Below, in pieces: positions 1 through 10,900 of a stretch of DNA of 64,000 bases. The DNA lies in NCBI GenBank assembly GCA_037178625.1, contig CM074134.1, forward strand, positions 2,728,001 through 2,792,000, read 5' to 3'. The translations under genes and the position numbers were made by a program. The notes under the pieces were generated by a model. It did not search any database. It was not told the DNA's origin and saw only the letters and a list, made by a program, of their open reading frames with translations. Numbering within the stretch: position 1 is the stretch's first letter; the number at the start of each line of letters is the position of its first letter. The stretch is from Skeletonema tropicum. Lineage: Eukaryota > Bacillariophyta > Thalassiosirophyceae > Thalassiosirales > Thalassiosiraceae.

Positions 1-166
1 CCACCTTTTCCACCGGTGCCTCCATCGAATAAACCTTTTCATAGGATTGTTTCAATATTAAATTTTGAAGTTGATCGTAGCCTAACAATGTTCCCGTGAT
101 GAGGCGTCCATCGCAGGTTAGAAGTGTTACAGATTTATTGGTTAGTTCTGAAAGGGTGGATGCCAT
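1..166 (-). CDS. LSM8: LSm8, U6 snRNA-associated Sm-like protein (N-terminal part, cut by window edge)
   Basis: The minus strand reads an open frame of 55 codons from ATG at 166 to the window edge. It begins MASTLSELTNKSVTLLTCDG and continues RLITGTLLGYDQLQNLIL, then KVYSMEAPVEKV. This matches the Sm1 half of LSm8: strands around a T-x-DGR-x-I-x-GTL-x-G-x-D core, then N-LIL and an E(K/R)V(F/Y)S segment. LSm8 caps the LSm2-8 ring, which binds the 3' oligo-U of U6 snRNA in the nucleus and supports spliceosome assembly. The family is about 95-100 residues, so a little over half is visible. LSm8 is favoured over other LSm proteins by the short N-terminus and the ERVFS-like segment; this is recognition by eye, not a search. 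Confidence 0.85.
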   Translation of the reverse strand, partial: MASTLSELTNKSVTLLTCDGRLITGTLLGYDQLQNLILKQSYEKVYSMEAPVEKV

Positions 167-550
167 TGTGATTGTGGTGTTTTTATAATATGCTATGAGA
201 AAGTTGTCGGATATTGAAGAAACGTTTGTCACGTTCCTACTTATATGATGCAACTGTCGGTTTTATGAGGAGAGAAATGCCTCCGAGCGTGTTAAACGAT
301 GAGAAATGCGGGAGGATCAAGAAGTAGATGAGAGTGTGCGCTGTGTCCTGCAGGCTGTAGCTGCGCTGGGGGGTGGCTAGATATTATATGATGCAGTGAT
401 GATGATAGTGGCAGCTAGCTGTGTGGATGTAGTTGTTAGGAGTATTTGTTACTCCTATTTCAATAAAAATGATGCGATCTGGGAAATAATACCTACTGCA
501 TTCGTTATCAGTTAGCACAGATAATGTCGCCTCTTGAGGGCCCACAGACC
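167..550. other. intergenic, nothing recognised
   Basis: 5' flank of LSM8 followed by short open frames without recognisable composition. I see no gene. Confidence 0.5.
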
Positions 551-1337
551 AAGGGTAAATAAGCAGGGTTGGCGTCGTTTTGTGAAATTTCAAAATCAAT
601 TTACCATCTCGTCCGCTAACCGGTATTCGAATTTAGCGATCTATTACGCATTCCAACGTATCGCTGCTACGATTAAAAGTGTGCAGGAAACGGCATCAAA
701 TTTTTGTTAAGTAAGAGTGTCGTTACGGCTTTGAGTTCCCTATAATTGAGTCTCGCTCCCTTTCATTGAGTCTCGGTTGTCCTACCTGATCTCCGTCATT
801 GAAAGCTCAAATTGAATACTCAACCAAAACGACGTTGCCGCCGCTGAAATAGACCTAGTTAATAGCCGTAATATGGGCCGATCGGTGGCTGATTGTTACT
901 GTGGATTATTATGTTCATGTTATCGTGCTTGGATCCGCTGGAAACGCTCCTTGGGACGTTCAATAAGCATTGTTCAGTGGGCGGTGCTCGCCGGACGTGA
1001 CCGTCTAATATTGCCTTCATACTGCCTTCTCTCAGGGGATTAGGCAGCGGCGAGGACTCCATCACCAAAATAATAATCCATAGTAACGATCAGCCACCGA
1101 TCGTCCAATATTAAGGCGATTGACTTGGTCTATTCCAGCGGCGGCAACGCTGACCATGATGCCGTGTGCCGTGCCTTGATCGGCGTGGTGCGTGAGTTGC
1201 TGATCATTCCTGTTCTGACCGGCACTGCGTTTCGCATTCCAGTTTCCGGACGAGACGGTAACGGTACTCGGCATTTTTACTAGGTAAAATTTTTGCGGGA
1301 ACCGTCGTCGCCAACCCTGCTTATTTACCCTTGCCAC
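551..1337. mobile_element. degenerate fold-back (long inverted repeat) element
   Basis: The segment folds on itself. Bases 551-640 resemble the reverse complement of about 1245-1337, sharing GCAGGGTTGGCG / CGCCAACCCTGC and a TTACC(A/G)TCTCGTCCG block. Bases 830-912 resemble the reverse complement of about 1068-1155, sharing CAGCCACCGATCG and CAGCGGCGGCAACG. Arms are roughly 75-85% alike by eye, with indels, so the element is old. Short minus-strand open frames inside are by-products of the arms. No transposase was seen. A diverged inverted duplication would look the same. Confidence 0.6.
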
Positions 1338-1729
1338 AGCGCAGACGTACTTTAAAATTTCTGTTGCATATCTATTTTTTGCTCTCCTAAAAAAAAGACA
1401 AAAGGCTTCTTTTGTAGGAGTGTAAGAAAGTAATCTTCTATTAGATTATCGTAAAAACTGATATCAGCCTAATCAGGTTTCTGAATCAAACTAAATTAAA
1501 CGTTTTCTAGTGCACGAGAAAAAGTGTAAGTGAAAGTATGTATCTTAGGTGCGTATTGTTCTAATGCATATACTTAGGAGTAGTAGGTTCTTTACTAATT
1601 TAAAATTCGAGGTGAAAAGTAAAAATGTGGTTTTTGTTTTATAGTGCTTGGTATTTCTTCGCTATCGCTATCGTTCAAACAACCACACACAAAAGGGGTC
1701 CTCTCTCTCCTCCTCCTCTTTCACTAGAT
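1338..1729. other. LOX-a 3' flank
   Basis: AT-rich sequence downstream of the LOX-a stop. The part next to the stop (about 1650-1729) is conserved after LOX-b and LOX-c (GAGGAGGAG tract, then TTTTGTGTGTGGTTGTTTG), so it is probably 3' UTR. Nothing else seen. Confidence 0.5.
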
Positions 1730-4170
1730 CTAGATATCAATCGATGCAGGTACATTCTTGGGATTCAAGTAATTGTATGGGGGTTTGTTGGCTTTCTCAG
1801 CCTCATCGTTCCTAGCTTCAATTTCCTCGCTGATGACGTTAAGATTTTTGAGGAACTTATCGTAAGCTTCCGTCCCATGGACTTCGAATTTATCGGCCAG
1901 GTTGTCGATGCAATTCTTCGAAGGTGTCGTGAGCAAACTAACCATATCAAGAAAATCAGTAGCTGCGGGACGGCCAGTTTGCGTCGACTCTCTCAGCCAG
2001 TCGTCGTCAGTCCTGATGTGTGGGAACATATTCTCAAACATCCATTCGCGAATTTCGGCATCATCTTTTGGCATGGTACTCAAGTCTGCACGAACATGCA
2101 TTGGTTTATGGGGTGCATAACCATACTCTTCGTATTGGGGAAAGTTCACGGCAGCGTGAAGACCCGAAGTCATCCACATGATAGTTTGGAGAACTTTAGC
2201 AACTGTTTCTTTGTCCTCAAACGACGTAGGAAACCCATTCACTGCACCCTTGTCAGGATCCGTAGTTTCTCTTGCCCACTCTTGCACGACCACATCACGT
2301 GCAACAGCTTCATCGGATTCGAAGACATCGTCAACAAAGTCTGTGGCAAAGCCGCCGATTGCATTCCACAACTTCATCCCATCTTCGCGGTACAAGTAGC
2401 CAGGAATTTGCACGTCCTCGGTAAATCCTCGGCTTGCAAGTTCATTGGGAAGGCTTGTTTTTTCAAAGAAGCTGTACCTCGACCACATCTTTCCGATGAG
2501 TTGCATGAATTGTCCGACTCCAACTGCAGCTTGATAATCTCCAAAGGACTTTTCTCCAAATTTTGCAAGGGTTCCTCGCGCGGCCCCTGTGTGATAATAC
2601 GAATGAGGTGCAATGTTAGTACAAACATCTTGAGGTTTGAGGAGCACAATATGTTCGAATACAAATCGTAAACAAAGATAACTTACAGTTCAATAGGAGA
2701 GTATCACGGCAATTTTGTTGAAGGAAGGTGTAGAGAGGATGTTTCGCCTGCCTCAATGTGTTATAGATAGCAATGATGTGTGGCTGTGCACATTATTTTT
2801 CAGAGATTAGAAACAGGGTATGCTCGGATGAGTCGATGACATAACGTTGACAGTGTAGAATGACAATAGAGAATCTTCTCATGCTTACCTCCATGGTTAG
2901 GTGCGTATTTCCAAGATGGCTCACCCATTCATGCATGTTACTGTCAGCTGCTGTAACCTGACACTTGACAGCAAGCCACTCATTCTCACCACAGGTATTC
3001 TTGGTATAAACACGAGCATCATCAGTACGCTCAAGTTGGATCCCCAAAACATCAAGCTCGTCGTTATCATAATCATAAGTAAACAAAACGATTGGGGCGT
3101 AGAAATACTTAGGATGGGTTTGGGGTGCTGGTCCGCCATCTGGTCCACTAGCATCATTAAGTGGTAGTGGAAACATTTGATGTGGATTGACCTCGAGTTC
3201 GGCAAGATCGTCATAGCTAACAAACAAGAGTTGATTCTTGTCAGCCAATGCTTGTAACTTGTCCTTTCCAAAATAGTTGACTAGGTTTTTGGACAATTGC
3301 TTCTCCGGATCTTTTGCTACCTCGATCATGACAGGATTGGTGCCGCAAAAGAACTGCCTCGCGAAGGCCGAATCCTTTTCCCAGTCATTCACCGAATAAG
3401 GAGCGGGAAGAAAGTTTGCTGGATTAGGGATGACACCGAAACGCCCAATTGTTTCCTTTGTGAAGCAAGCTTTGTAAGCATCCTCCTGCGTCTTGGCTTC
3501 CTCGATGTTATCTTCTACACTTCTATACCCCAAAGTATTCTTTTGAGTTCGTAGAACAAGTCTTACAATCTTTTTCAAAGAAAAGATCTGACTGACTGGA
3601 GGAAAACCATCCATCTTCTTCATTGCACCTGATAGATCAACGTCTGGGAACTATTGATGATAAGTATTACATGTAGTGAGCATACTCTAACTGGTGAAAG
3701 TGAAAAGATACGTGATGTGATCATGAATACTTTAACAAATGGCTTACCTCAGGGTGGTTTGAGTAAGTTGTAAAATCCAAAGACTTTTTCTTTCCCACCT
3801 GGTCTCTAAGTAAACGCACAAGAGACAGAGCGGACCTAAAAATGGAAGAGGGGTCTTCATCCTCTACCGCCTCGATCTCCAGAACAGCGGCGGTTGCATC
3901 TAGAACTTCCTTGACCAGCTCCTCATCATCTTCTTCATCTGGATCGAAATCTCTCATCATGACCAGCTTCGACCAAGCGTCGTTTCCTCCCTCATTGTAG
4001 AGATACTCCTCATCATCAATTGCCGATGCCCTGTTCAAGAAGACATTCGCCGATCGAACTCCTTCGCTGCCGCTGACGCTGGATTTGCTGGCAGAGAATG
4101 CCGCGGGGGCGAAGGCACTCGCTTGGGGTAGCAGAGCAACACTCGCAAGGGCAGCTAGTTGGAACTTCAT
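1730..4170 (-). CDS. LOX: plastid-targeted lipoxygenase LOX-a (4 exons)
   Basis: Lipoxygenase: adds O2 to polyunsaturated fatty acids, the first step to diatom oxylipins. Exons on the minus strand are 4170-3748, 3650-2889, 2783-2687 and 2586-1730, all with GT-AG borders and intron phases 0, 0, 1, giving about 712 aa. The N-terminus MKFQLAALASVALLPQASAF is a signal peptide followed by AP, the diatom plastid ASAFAP motif. Exon 2 ends in HEWVSHLGNTH, which fits the lipoxygenase iron motif H-[EQ]-x3-H-x-x-[NQ]-[ST]-H except for G where L/M is usual. Exon 4 has SGLHAAVNFPQY (third His and Asn ligands), and the protein ends in Ile, the C-terminal ligand. No PLAT-like N-terminal domain was recognised; the protein is shorter than plant LOX (about 860 aa). 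It is almost identical to LOX-b and LOX-c but stands inverted about 16 kb away. Its 5' region carries a 542-bp insertion. Substrate and positional specificity cannot be read from the sequence. Confidence 0.9.
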
Positions 4171-4288
4171 GGTGATAAATATAATATAATAATATCTACT
4201 ACCGATCTGGTGCTCTGTCTATTGGACTGGTGGACTGTCGTGCATGAGGACAATGATCTTCGTCTTTCTCTTTTGAAGCCGATCTTTG

Positions 4289-4830
4289 CTACCGCGTAAA
4301 AAAATTGCGAATCGCATTTAGGTCCCGAGTTGGAACTCGTGAATCACCTTTTTTACTAGGCGAACTCAACACAAAATCCACTCAAAATCATCATCCTCCC
4401 AACAACCATGTCGACAAACCTACTCCATAGCCTGATTAAGAGTTATGGTAGGATTTTAACACCATCAACCAGCTATTAAATGATTGCCTATATTATTAGC
4501 TTTCTATAGAGCCACTGGTCAGCATTTCAACTACTATATTCGCCATGCAGTAGTTGAGCAACATTGGACATGTGGTGTCAGGAGGAGATAATTGTTAGTG
4601 ATTTTTTCCAGGTAAAATGACGAAATCGCTACTATGTTATCTCCATCAGTAATAGATATAAATTGTTCAATTAAGGAATAATCATATTCGGATAGACTTC
4701 AGTTTGGCATCCTCAATCGCCTTTTTTGTCGAAGGTCTATTTTTGTGCCTGCTATAGTGTAGGTACTGACATGGTTGTTTGCTGCTTTTTGTTAGTGTTT
4801 GTTACCATTCGCAATTTTTTGGCGCGGTAG
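4289..4830. mobile_element. MITE-like insertion in the LOX-a 5' region
   Basis: Terminal inverted repeats of 24 bp with two mismatches: 4289-4312 begins CTACCGCGTAAAAAAATTGC and 4807-4830 ends AATTTTTTGGCGCGGTAG. The element is flanked by TTTG on both sides (4285-4288, 4831-4834). Removing 542 bp plus one TTTG brings the conserved upstream block to about 147 bp from the ATG, matching LOX-c (150) and close to LOX-b (122), which lack the insertion. No coding capacity. The superfamily is unclear; a 4-bp duplication is short and could be chance. Confidence 0.75.
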
Positions 4831-4863
4831 TTTGTTGAAGCTGTGAAGATATTGTTGAGATTT

Positions 4864-4988
4864 TGCCACGGCGGTTCACGGCAACGGGTTAGCATCTCTT
4901 GGACTTTTTCTAAAAAGACGTTAACCAAGGGAATAACTATGGGGGCGAGACAGCCTCTGAATTACGCGACGCGTGAACCGTTGTGATG
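4864..4988 (-). promoter_or_regulatory. conserved upstream block of LOX-a
   Basis: Read on the minus strand this block matches blocks upstream of LOX-b and LOX-c: GCGGTTCACGC-like start, GCGTAATT, ATAGTTATTCCCTTG, CAAGAGA-GCTAAC, CCGTTGCCGT and CCGCCGTGGCA. Retention in three copies suggests either recent duplication or promoter function. In LOX-a the MITE pushed it about 690 bp from the start codon. Confidence 0.55.
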
Positions 4989-6046
4989 AGAAGAGCGAAG
5001 GCTCTGTTGTGCACGAGGAGAAAAAAGATCTTTGGCTTTTTATTTTTGAATCTTTTCGTGGTTGGCGACTGTCCGGCGGATGGGCGTTTCAACCAATTCC
5101 CACGTACAATTCACGGGGAATCCTCGTCTTCCTTCGCTCGTAGAAACACGGCACTACTCGGGACATACACTTGGGACAGTGATACTTTTAGGAGTTGTAT
5201 GTAATGTAAGTAGGGGTAGGGACACTCAGGGATAGTCAGTAAGTGACACTAGGGCGTCGAAATAATCCCCCGGTTGTTAGGAATTTTGGCTAGCCTTAGA
5301 TTCGAGAACTTACCCCCCTTTTTCACATGTAAATTATATAGAGTGTAATGAATGAGGGGGAATAAATGTTTGGCTAGGCTGAGATTGCGAGGGGGTGATA
5401 GGCTACTTAGTTGGGGGGGTTAGTTCGAGCGATTTTGAAGAACAAGCTGCCTGAGCGAGCTGGCTGGTGGCCTGCTTTTCAAAATTTCTCCCGGCTGTGC
5501 GGTACTCAAGAATAGTTTGCACGAAATGAGTGATAAGTAGAGAGACGCTATCTGTACTGAGTACCATCTGAGCCAGGGCAACGCAATCTGCGCCATGCTT
5601 TTCAAATTGTTTACGATTCTCTTATTTGAGTGGATAAGGACGGAATGGATCATAAAAGTAAAAGCAGCACTTCTACTGTAGTAATCTCATCGGATTTTTA
5701 TTAGGTTAAGATATAAGATATACTATCATTATTTGGCTAGAGACAGCTGAGATACAATTCTGTAGAGTTCATTGAGCAGTAGGGTGGATGGCAAGCAACA
5801 CGTGCTGTGTCCGATGAGCCATTGGGGCCTGCTGGGTATTGTACGGATTGGTAGACGCAATTAGATGGCAAACGCTTTAGTGCAGTCTTGTAGCTTGGTG
5901 GCCAGCGGCTTGAGGAATGAAACATCAAACTTTTTTCTTCGAACTAGAGAGAGAGAGAGAGAGAGGCAGTGAATCAAGTAAGCCTTTAAATCAATTGCTA
6001 AAGAATGGGCTTGCCTATACGATAGTCAAGAAGCAAACTCTTCTTC
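4989..6046. other. LOX-a far upstream region; mostly empty
   Basis: About 5040-5160 still matches the outer upstream sequence of LOX-b and LOX-c (CACGTGGGAATTGG-like and TTCGAGCGAAGG-like stretches). The small plus-strand frame at 4983-5204 is this conserved DNA, not a convincing gene. From 5200 to 6046 nothing is recognised apart from a GA microsatellite at about 5946-5967 and the 3' flank of the next gene. Confidence 0.45.
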
Positions 6047-7609
6047 TTAAGAAGCAGGAACACCCCATCCTTGAACTCCTGCGCTCTTTGAGTTGCCCGT
6101 AGTCGATGCGGTTGCTGTCTCATCTTTCGTTTCATCCCAAATCTTTTCTGACAGCTTTTCTCCTTCAGAGAGCAACCCCAATGCAATTCCATACTCGGTT
6201 TGGACACTGGGATCGAAGCAGCTTTCAAGATAAGTACATGCTGCTGAATTCTCAAATGGGCACTGCGCTGGACGACACTCTTCAGCCTCATAATCTGTCA
6301 AAACACAACTTTCCAACAAAGAACAATACGGCTCCTTACTCTTCACTGCATCTAACAACGTCTTTTCAATTTCATCCAGTGGAGGAAATGGATCTGATTC
6401 AGGAATGGCAGTCAAAAGTTCCACGTACGCATTCGTTTCTCGTGATGTAAGACGATTGCAATAGTCAACAGACAGTTCCAGTGCGCACGATCGAAGAATG
6501 ACAGGATGTTCGTCATTGGGTGCGCCAGGTGGGATTGTGGTTGCATTGTTGAACCAACCGTCTGTACTTGTGAGGGTTGAAAAGATGTCTCTGCCCTTAC
6601 TTGGAGAGTCTCCTTCGTCTGGGAACAACATTCCATCCAAAAGATTGCTGGAATGCGTCACTGCCTTCTCGTACAACTCCTTCTCCTTTTTGGTTACATT
6701 CAAAGTTTGTTCCAAAGCTTTTACCTTTGCATCATCAATGGCGGCAGCTGCGGCTGACTTTCCAGCACCACCCGTTCCCCTCAACTCGGACTGAAATCCA
6801 GGAGGAACGCCTACAGGCAAGCTTCCTTCTTTTCCCAACTTGGCTGCACTGGACGCACGTTTTCCCTTGCCTCCAGTTAAGAACCCAAAGATCCCATTGC
6901 GCAATCCCCTCAACGGTCCACTTTCACTCATGGTATGCCATGAACTCAACCCTCGCATGATATTCACCCAATCTAATACTTGATCACCATACTGCCAATT
7001 CCCTTGAAATTTCACCGTTCGTGGTAAAGTAGTGGCACCAAACGGTCCAGCACTTTTATCTTTCCCAAGGACACTCTTTGTCAAAAAGTCAGTATCATGA
7101 AACTCTCCACTTCCAACAAACATCATGGTCGGATAGGCCTTGACACCCGCAGCCACGCAGAGTTCCATGTGACGTGAATCTTTCTCGCAATCAAATAGAG
7201 CCATGATCAATTTCGATGATTTTGAGCCTGCACTGACATGTGTGGCAATGGCATCCCAGGAGGGTGCCACGGCATGACAATTATTACACCATTGCGCATA
7301 GAATAAGACAGCGGCATCATGTCCGACGTACTCATCTACCAATTCGGTCACACCGTCCGATGAAGACGATGGCAACTCTTCTGACGCATGTTGAGGTAGC
7401 GGTTTCAAAGTCTCAGGGTGCAAGCCTAGATATGCAGCGGCAGTGGGAACATCCCAGTGATCTAGATTACGTTCTCGTCGTGAGATGGTGGATTCGTACT
7501 TTTTGGCTTCGATTTGTGCCATGTATTGAGCCCATAGGTCATCTGTTGCTCTGACGACTGGGGCTTGTGGTGTCAGAAGGACGAAAAGTAGTGATATTAA
7601 TGCACGCAT
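6047..7609 (-). CDS. secreted/ER thioredoxin-like (PDI-type) protein, 520 aa
   Basis: The start is placed at 7609 (MRALISLLFVLLTPQA), where a clear signal peptide begins; the frame extends 63 codons upstream with no such feature. A thioredoxin fold covers about residues 85-200: AVLFYAQWCNNCHAVAP carries the redox pair C108-x-x-C111, and GVKAYPTMMFVG carries the cis-proline of the fold. A CNNC active site is unusual against CGHC of classic PDI. The middle has a Gly/Ala-rich linker. The C-terminal 150 residues are Cys-rich, with repeated C-x3-C and C-x4-C pairs (EPYCSLLESC, CRPAQC, CTYLESC), perhaps a disulfide-bonded module. No KDEL tail is seen (ends GWGVPAS), so it may be secreted or reside in an endomembrane compartment. 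A role in thiol-disulfide exchange is inferred from the fold; the substrate is unknown. Single exon. It lies convergently from nothing obvious and downstream of the P5A gene on the same strand. Confidence 0.75.
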   Translation of the reverse strand: MRALISLLFVLLTPQAPVVRATDDLWAQYMAQIEAKKYESTISRRERNLDHWDVPTAAAYLGLHPETLKPLPQHASEELPSSSSDGVTELVDEYVGHDAAVLFYAQWCNNCHAVAPSWDAIATHVSAGSKSSKLIMALFDCEKDSRHMELCVAAGVKAYPTMMFVGSGEFHDTDFLTKSVLGKDKSAGPFGATTLPRTVKFQGNWQYGDQVLDWVNIMRGLSSWHTMSESGPLRGLRNGIFGFLTGGKGKRASSAAKLGKEGSLPVGVPPGFQSELRGTGGAGKSAAAAAIDDAKVKALEQTLNVTKKEKELYEKAVTHSSNLLDGMLFPDEGDSPSKGRDIFSTLTSTDGWFNNATTIPPGAPNDEHPVILRSCALELSVDYCNRLTSRETNAYVELLTAIPESDPFPPLDEIEKTLLDAVKSKEPYCSLLESCVLTDYEAEECRPAQCPFENSAACTYLESCFDPSVQTEYGIALGLLSEGEKLSEKIWDETKDETATASTTGNSKSAGVQGWGVPAS

Positions 7610-7916
7610 CGTTGGTCTTAGTAGGTTTATTGTATGCCGTCGGCGACGTCTTGTATTGTTATTGTGCTTGATGACAGGGAAGTCAATCAATAGTGATCGA
7701 TGCAAGCAAAAAGTGCACAAAAAAGTGATCCCTCCGATCCACGTGTAATATTTGACTTCGTCACATCGTTGCTCACTGAGACTTTTACATGTTTTCAAAT
7801 CACAAACCTCGCCTCATTCTGCTTTGTGTCAATGCAACAAGTAGAAGGAAGTACAACTGCCTGCACTTTTGGAAGTATTCATCAATGAATTTAAACTTGT
7901 TTTACAATATCTGAAT

Positions 7917-10900
7917 CTAAAATTCGTCATGCATACCTGATCCATCGTCGCACTGACTTCCAACGCATGCCTTCACCGCATCTTTGACAGCAGTCAAAAG
8001 AGTTTCATTCGCCGCCGTAGCATTCAACAAAGCTTCTTCCTCCGCCAGTCTTCGCTCCTCCTCCAATAATTCATCCCACAATTCATTGCTCCCGAGGAAC
8101 ATATTCATGAAAAATCCAACGACCAAAACTGTTCTTGCCAGATTCATTACGTCCTTCATTGTCGTTCCCTCGACACTAGCCTTCAAAATTTGGGGACAGA
8201 ATAACAGTTTCATCAAGCGGTCAAATCCAAAGCAGATGGACACATCTGCAACCAGAATTTTGATGATAAAATCTCGGAACTCGTCATTGGGGAAGGGAAC
8301 CAATTGAAAGTATTTGTTGAGGCTAGGTACTGATTCACTAGCGAACATGAATGTCATTATAAATGACGCGAGGAGACTCCACAGCAATGATCGGTTCTCT
8401 GTCAAACCTGTCATGAACGGTCTGCCTTGAAGATTGACCACAAACACTGTCACTTGCTGCACGTTGCTGATCAAGAATACCACTGAATTCAAAATACCGG
8501 GTTTGAACTCTCCGTCAAGGTCCACCTTCCAGTCTGGTTCCAAGTATTCCTTGGCAGAATAAACGGCCCACATCATTGTAATCAAGTGTACAGTGAACTG
8601 CCCAAGTAGACTGATGAAGAGAGATGGGTGGAAGATCGACGTCAGTGGCTTGACACTGGATAACTTATCAAGTGGCTTCGCTCTTGACATGGACATGTAG
8701 GAGATGGAGCCGAGGATACCCATTGCTGTCATTTGAGTGTCGCCATACTTTACACCGTCAAGATACAGCACAGATAAAGAGTATGCGCTGATGAGGCAAT
8801 TCAATGCCAAGATTTGGTACATTTGAATAGATGTAACAAGAGTGCAGCGTCCTTGACGAACGATATCGACGCAACTGCGAATACTTGGCATCTTGCTTGT
8901 AAAAGGTGCTGCAACACTAGCGTCTCCCACCTTGACCATGGGGATCTCATCCATCTCAAGATTCTCCAGCTGAGCTGCAATCGTTGACGCAGAGCCTGCA
9001 ACCGAGTGTTTGTTTGCCAATTCACTCTTTCTCTTTTGGGCTTCCGCCTTTTCGGCAGACAAGAACTCTTGCATTGCTTTGAACTGTGCCCATGGTACAC
9101 CCTGCTCTTCTAATTCTTGTACACGCTTCATCATTTTTTGTTGCTTTTCTGCAGCCATTTTCTGCTGTTTGGCTTTTGCTTCCAACTTGGCTTTCTTCGC
9201 CTTCTCGGTCGCCTCCTTCTTTGCACGGACCTTGATTGCAACGTCCTTGCCAGTGATGAGGTAGAGTTTCATAAGATCATCCTTTGTTGTGAGCTCTGGA
9301 TATTTTGTGAGATCGACGCCGAGTGCTTTAATTTTCATCTTGAGCAGCCAAATCGGGCCGTCGCGTACGGCCTGTAAGTCTCGCGGCGATATAACCGAGA
9401 TATTGTCATTTTCGCTATTGGCCAAAGCACCACCGGGCGTTTTCTTTTTGTTCCCATCCTCGCCTTTGTCAACATTGACATCACCAAAGCCCGAAAGAAG
9501 TGCCACTCCGACATCAGCTTGCTTCAAAGCACCCACATCGTTGGCACCATCTCCACACATAAGACAAAGCTTGTCGACAGAATGGAGACACTCAATCACA
9601 GTTTCTTTTTCGTCTGGCTTCATGCGAGCAAATACCTTGAAGTGCGACAGAATTGTTTTCGTTTCGACATCGTATTCGTAAGCTGCCTCAAGATTGGTTC
9701 CTGTCACAGTAAGATCATATGTTTTGGCGAGATTTGGAACATCAGTTGCTACAAAGTCTGCTACCCGACTATCATCATCGTAACTTTTCCAGAACATACT
9801 GCCATGTTTATCTTGTTCAAGGATGAGAATAGGTTTCCCCTTGGAAGCTTCCTTCCGGACTGGAGTTGTCTGTGTCCCATTTTGGGCTCTTTTTTCTTCG
9901 AGTAATGCTATCAAGTCTTTACTTGCTCCCATAAATTCAGCAGGTGTGTCATCATCGGCACTGCCAGACTCACAAATGTTCACCTCCTTGGCAACGTGAA
10001 TTGCTGTCAAGAGTGCATCACCAGTTATCATCGCCACACTCATTCCACCCTCTTTCAGCTTGCTGAGAACCATTTTAGTATCACGACGAACACGACACGT
10101 GAATGTAACGAACCCTGCAAAAGTCAAATTCTCTTCACAGACACTCCTTGTATCCTTTGCGGCTTCTACATCGCTCGACGAAGTGAGAGGCTTGTACGCC
10201 AGGGAAATGACACGATATCCTCGCCGAGAGAGAAAATTGGCTGCTTTGTCGTATCCTTTCGGCTTTTGGGACAAGTAATTGCCGACCATTTCAGGAGAAC
10301 CTTTCACAACAGAATAACAGCGCTTGTTAGCAACATCTCTGACCACACAACTCATTCGTTGCAACTTGGAACTAAAGTGATGACGTGAAAGAATCTCAAT
10401 TTCCGCAGAAGGAGACGAGGTACCAGGCATGGAGAAGGGCACACCAGCTTGTTTCTTCTCTGATGCAGCCGACGGAACAATGTTTCCAGACTTGGTCGAA
10501 ACTTCCCACCTCATAGCTTTAAGTGCAGCGCTTTCGAGCGGATCGCCTGTCGTTTCTCCATCAATCAAAACTAATGAGTGGCACCCAGTAAGAACCAACG
10601 CAGCCTGATGCGAAAGTTTGGTCATGGGGGTGAGTAGTTTGCTTGTTGCATCATCTTTCGAGCCTTTCTGTGTACTAGTTGAGTTCAAAAGTGCCTCGAG
10701 ATCTGATCCGAGCGTCTGAACGCCCATAACACCCACCGGCACCAATTCATCAGTCGTTAAGGTTCCAGTCTTATCAAACAAGCAAGCATCCAACTTTCCA
10801 GCGATTGGGACACGGAATGGCTCCGTGCAAAAGATTTGAAGTTTCATCAGTGTCATCAATGAGTTGTTCACAGCAAGAGCCATCTGCATTGGCAGCTCTG

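Noticed and set aside
1625..2671. 348-aa plus-strand open frame
   Set aside because: Antisense of LOX-a exons 3-4; the minus strand encodes the conserved lipoxygenase.
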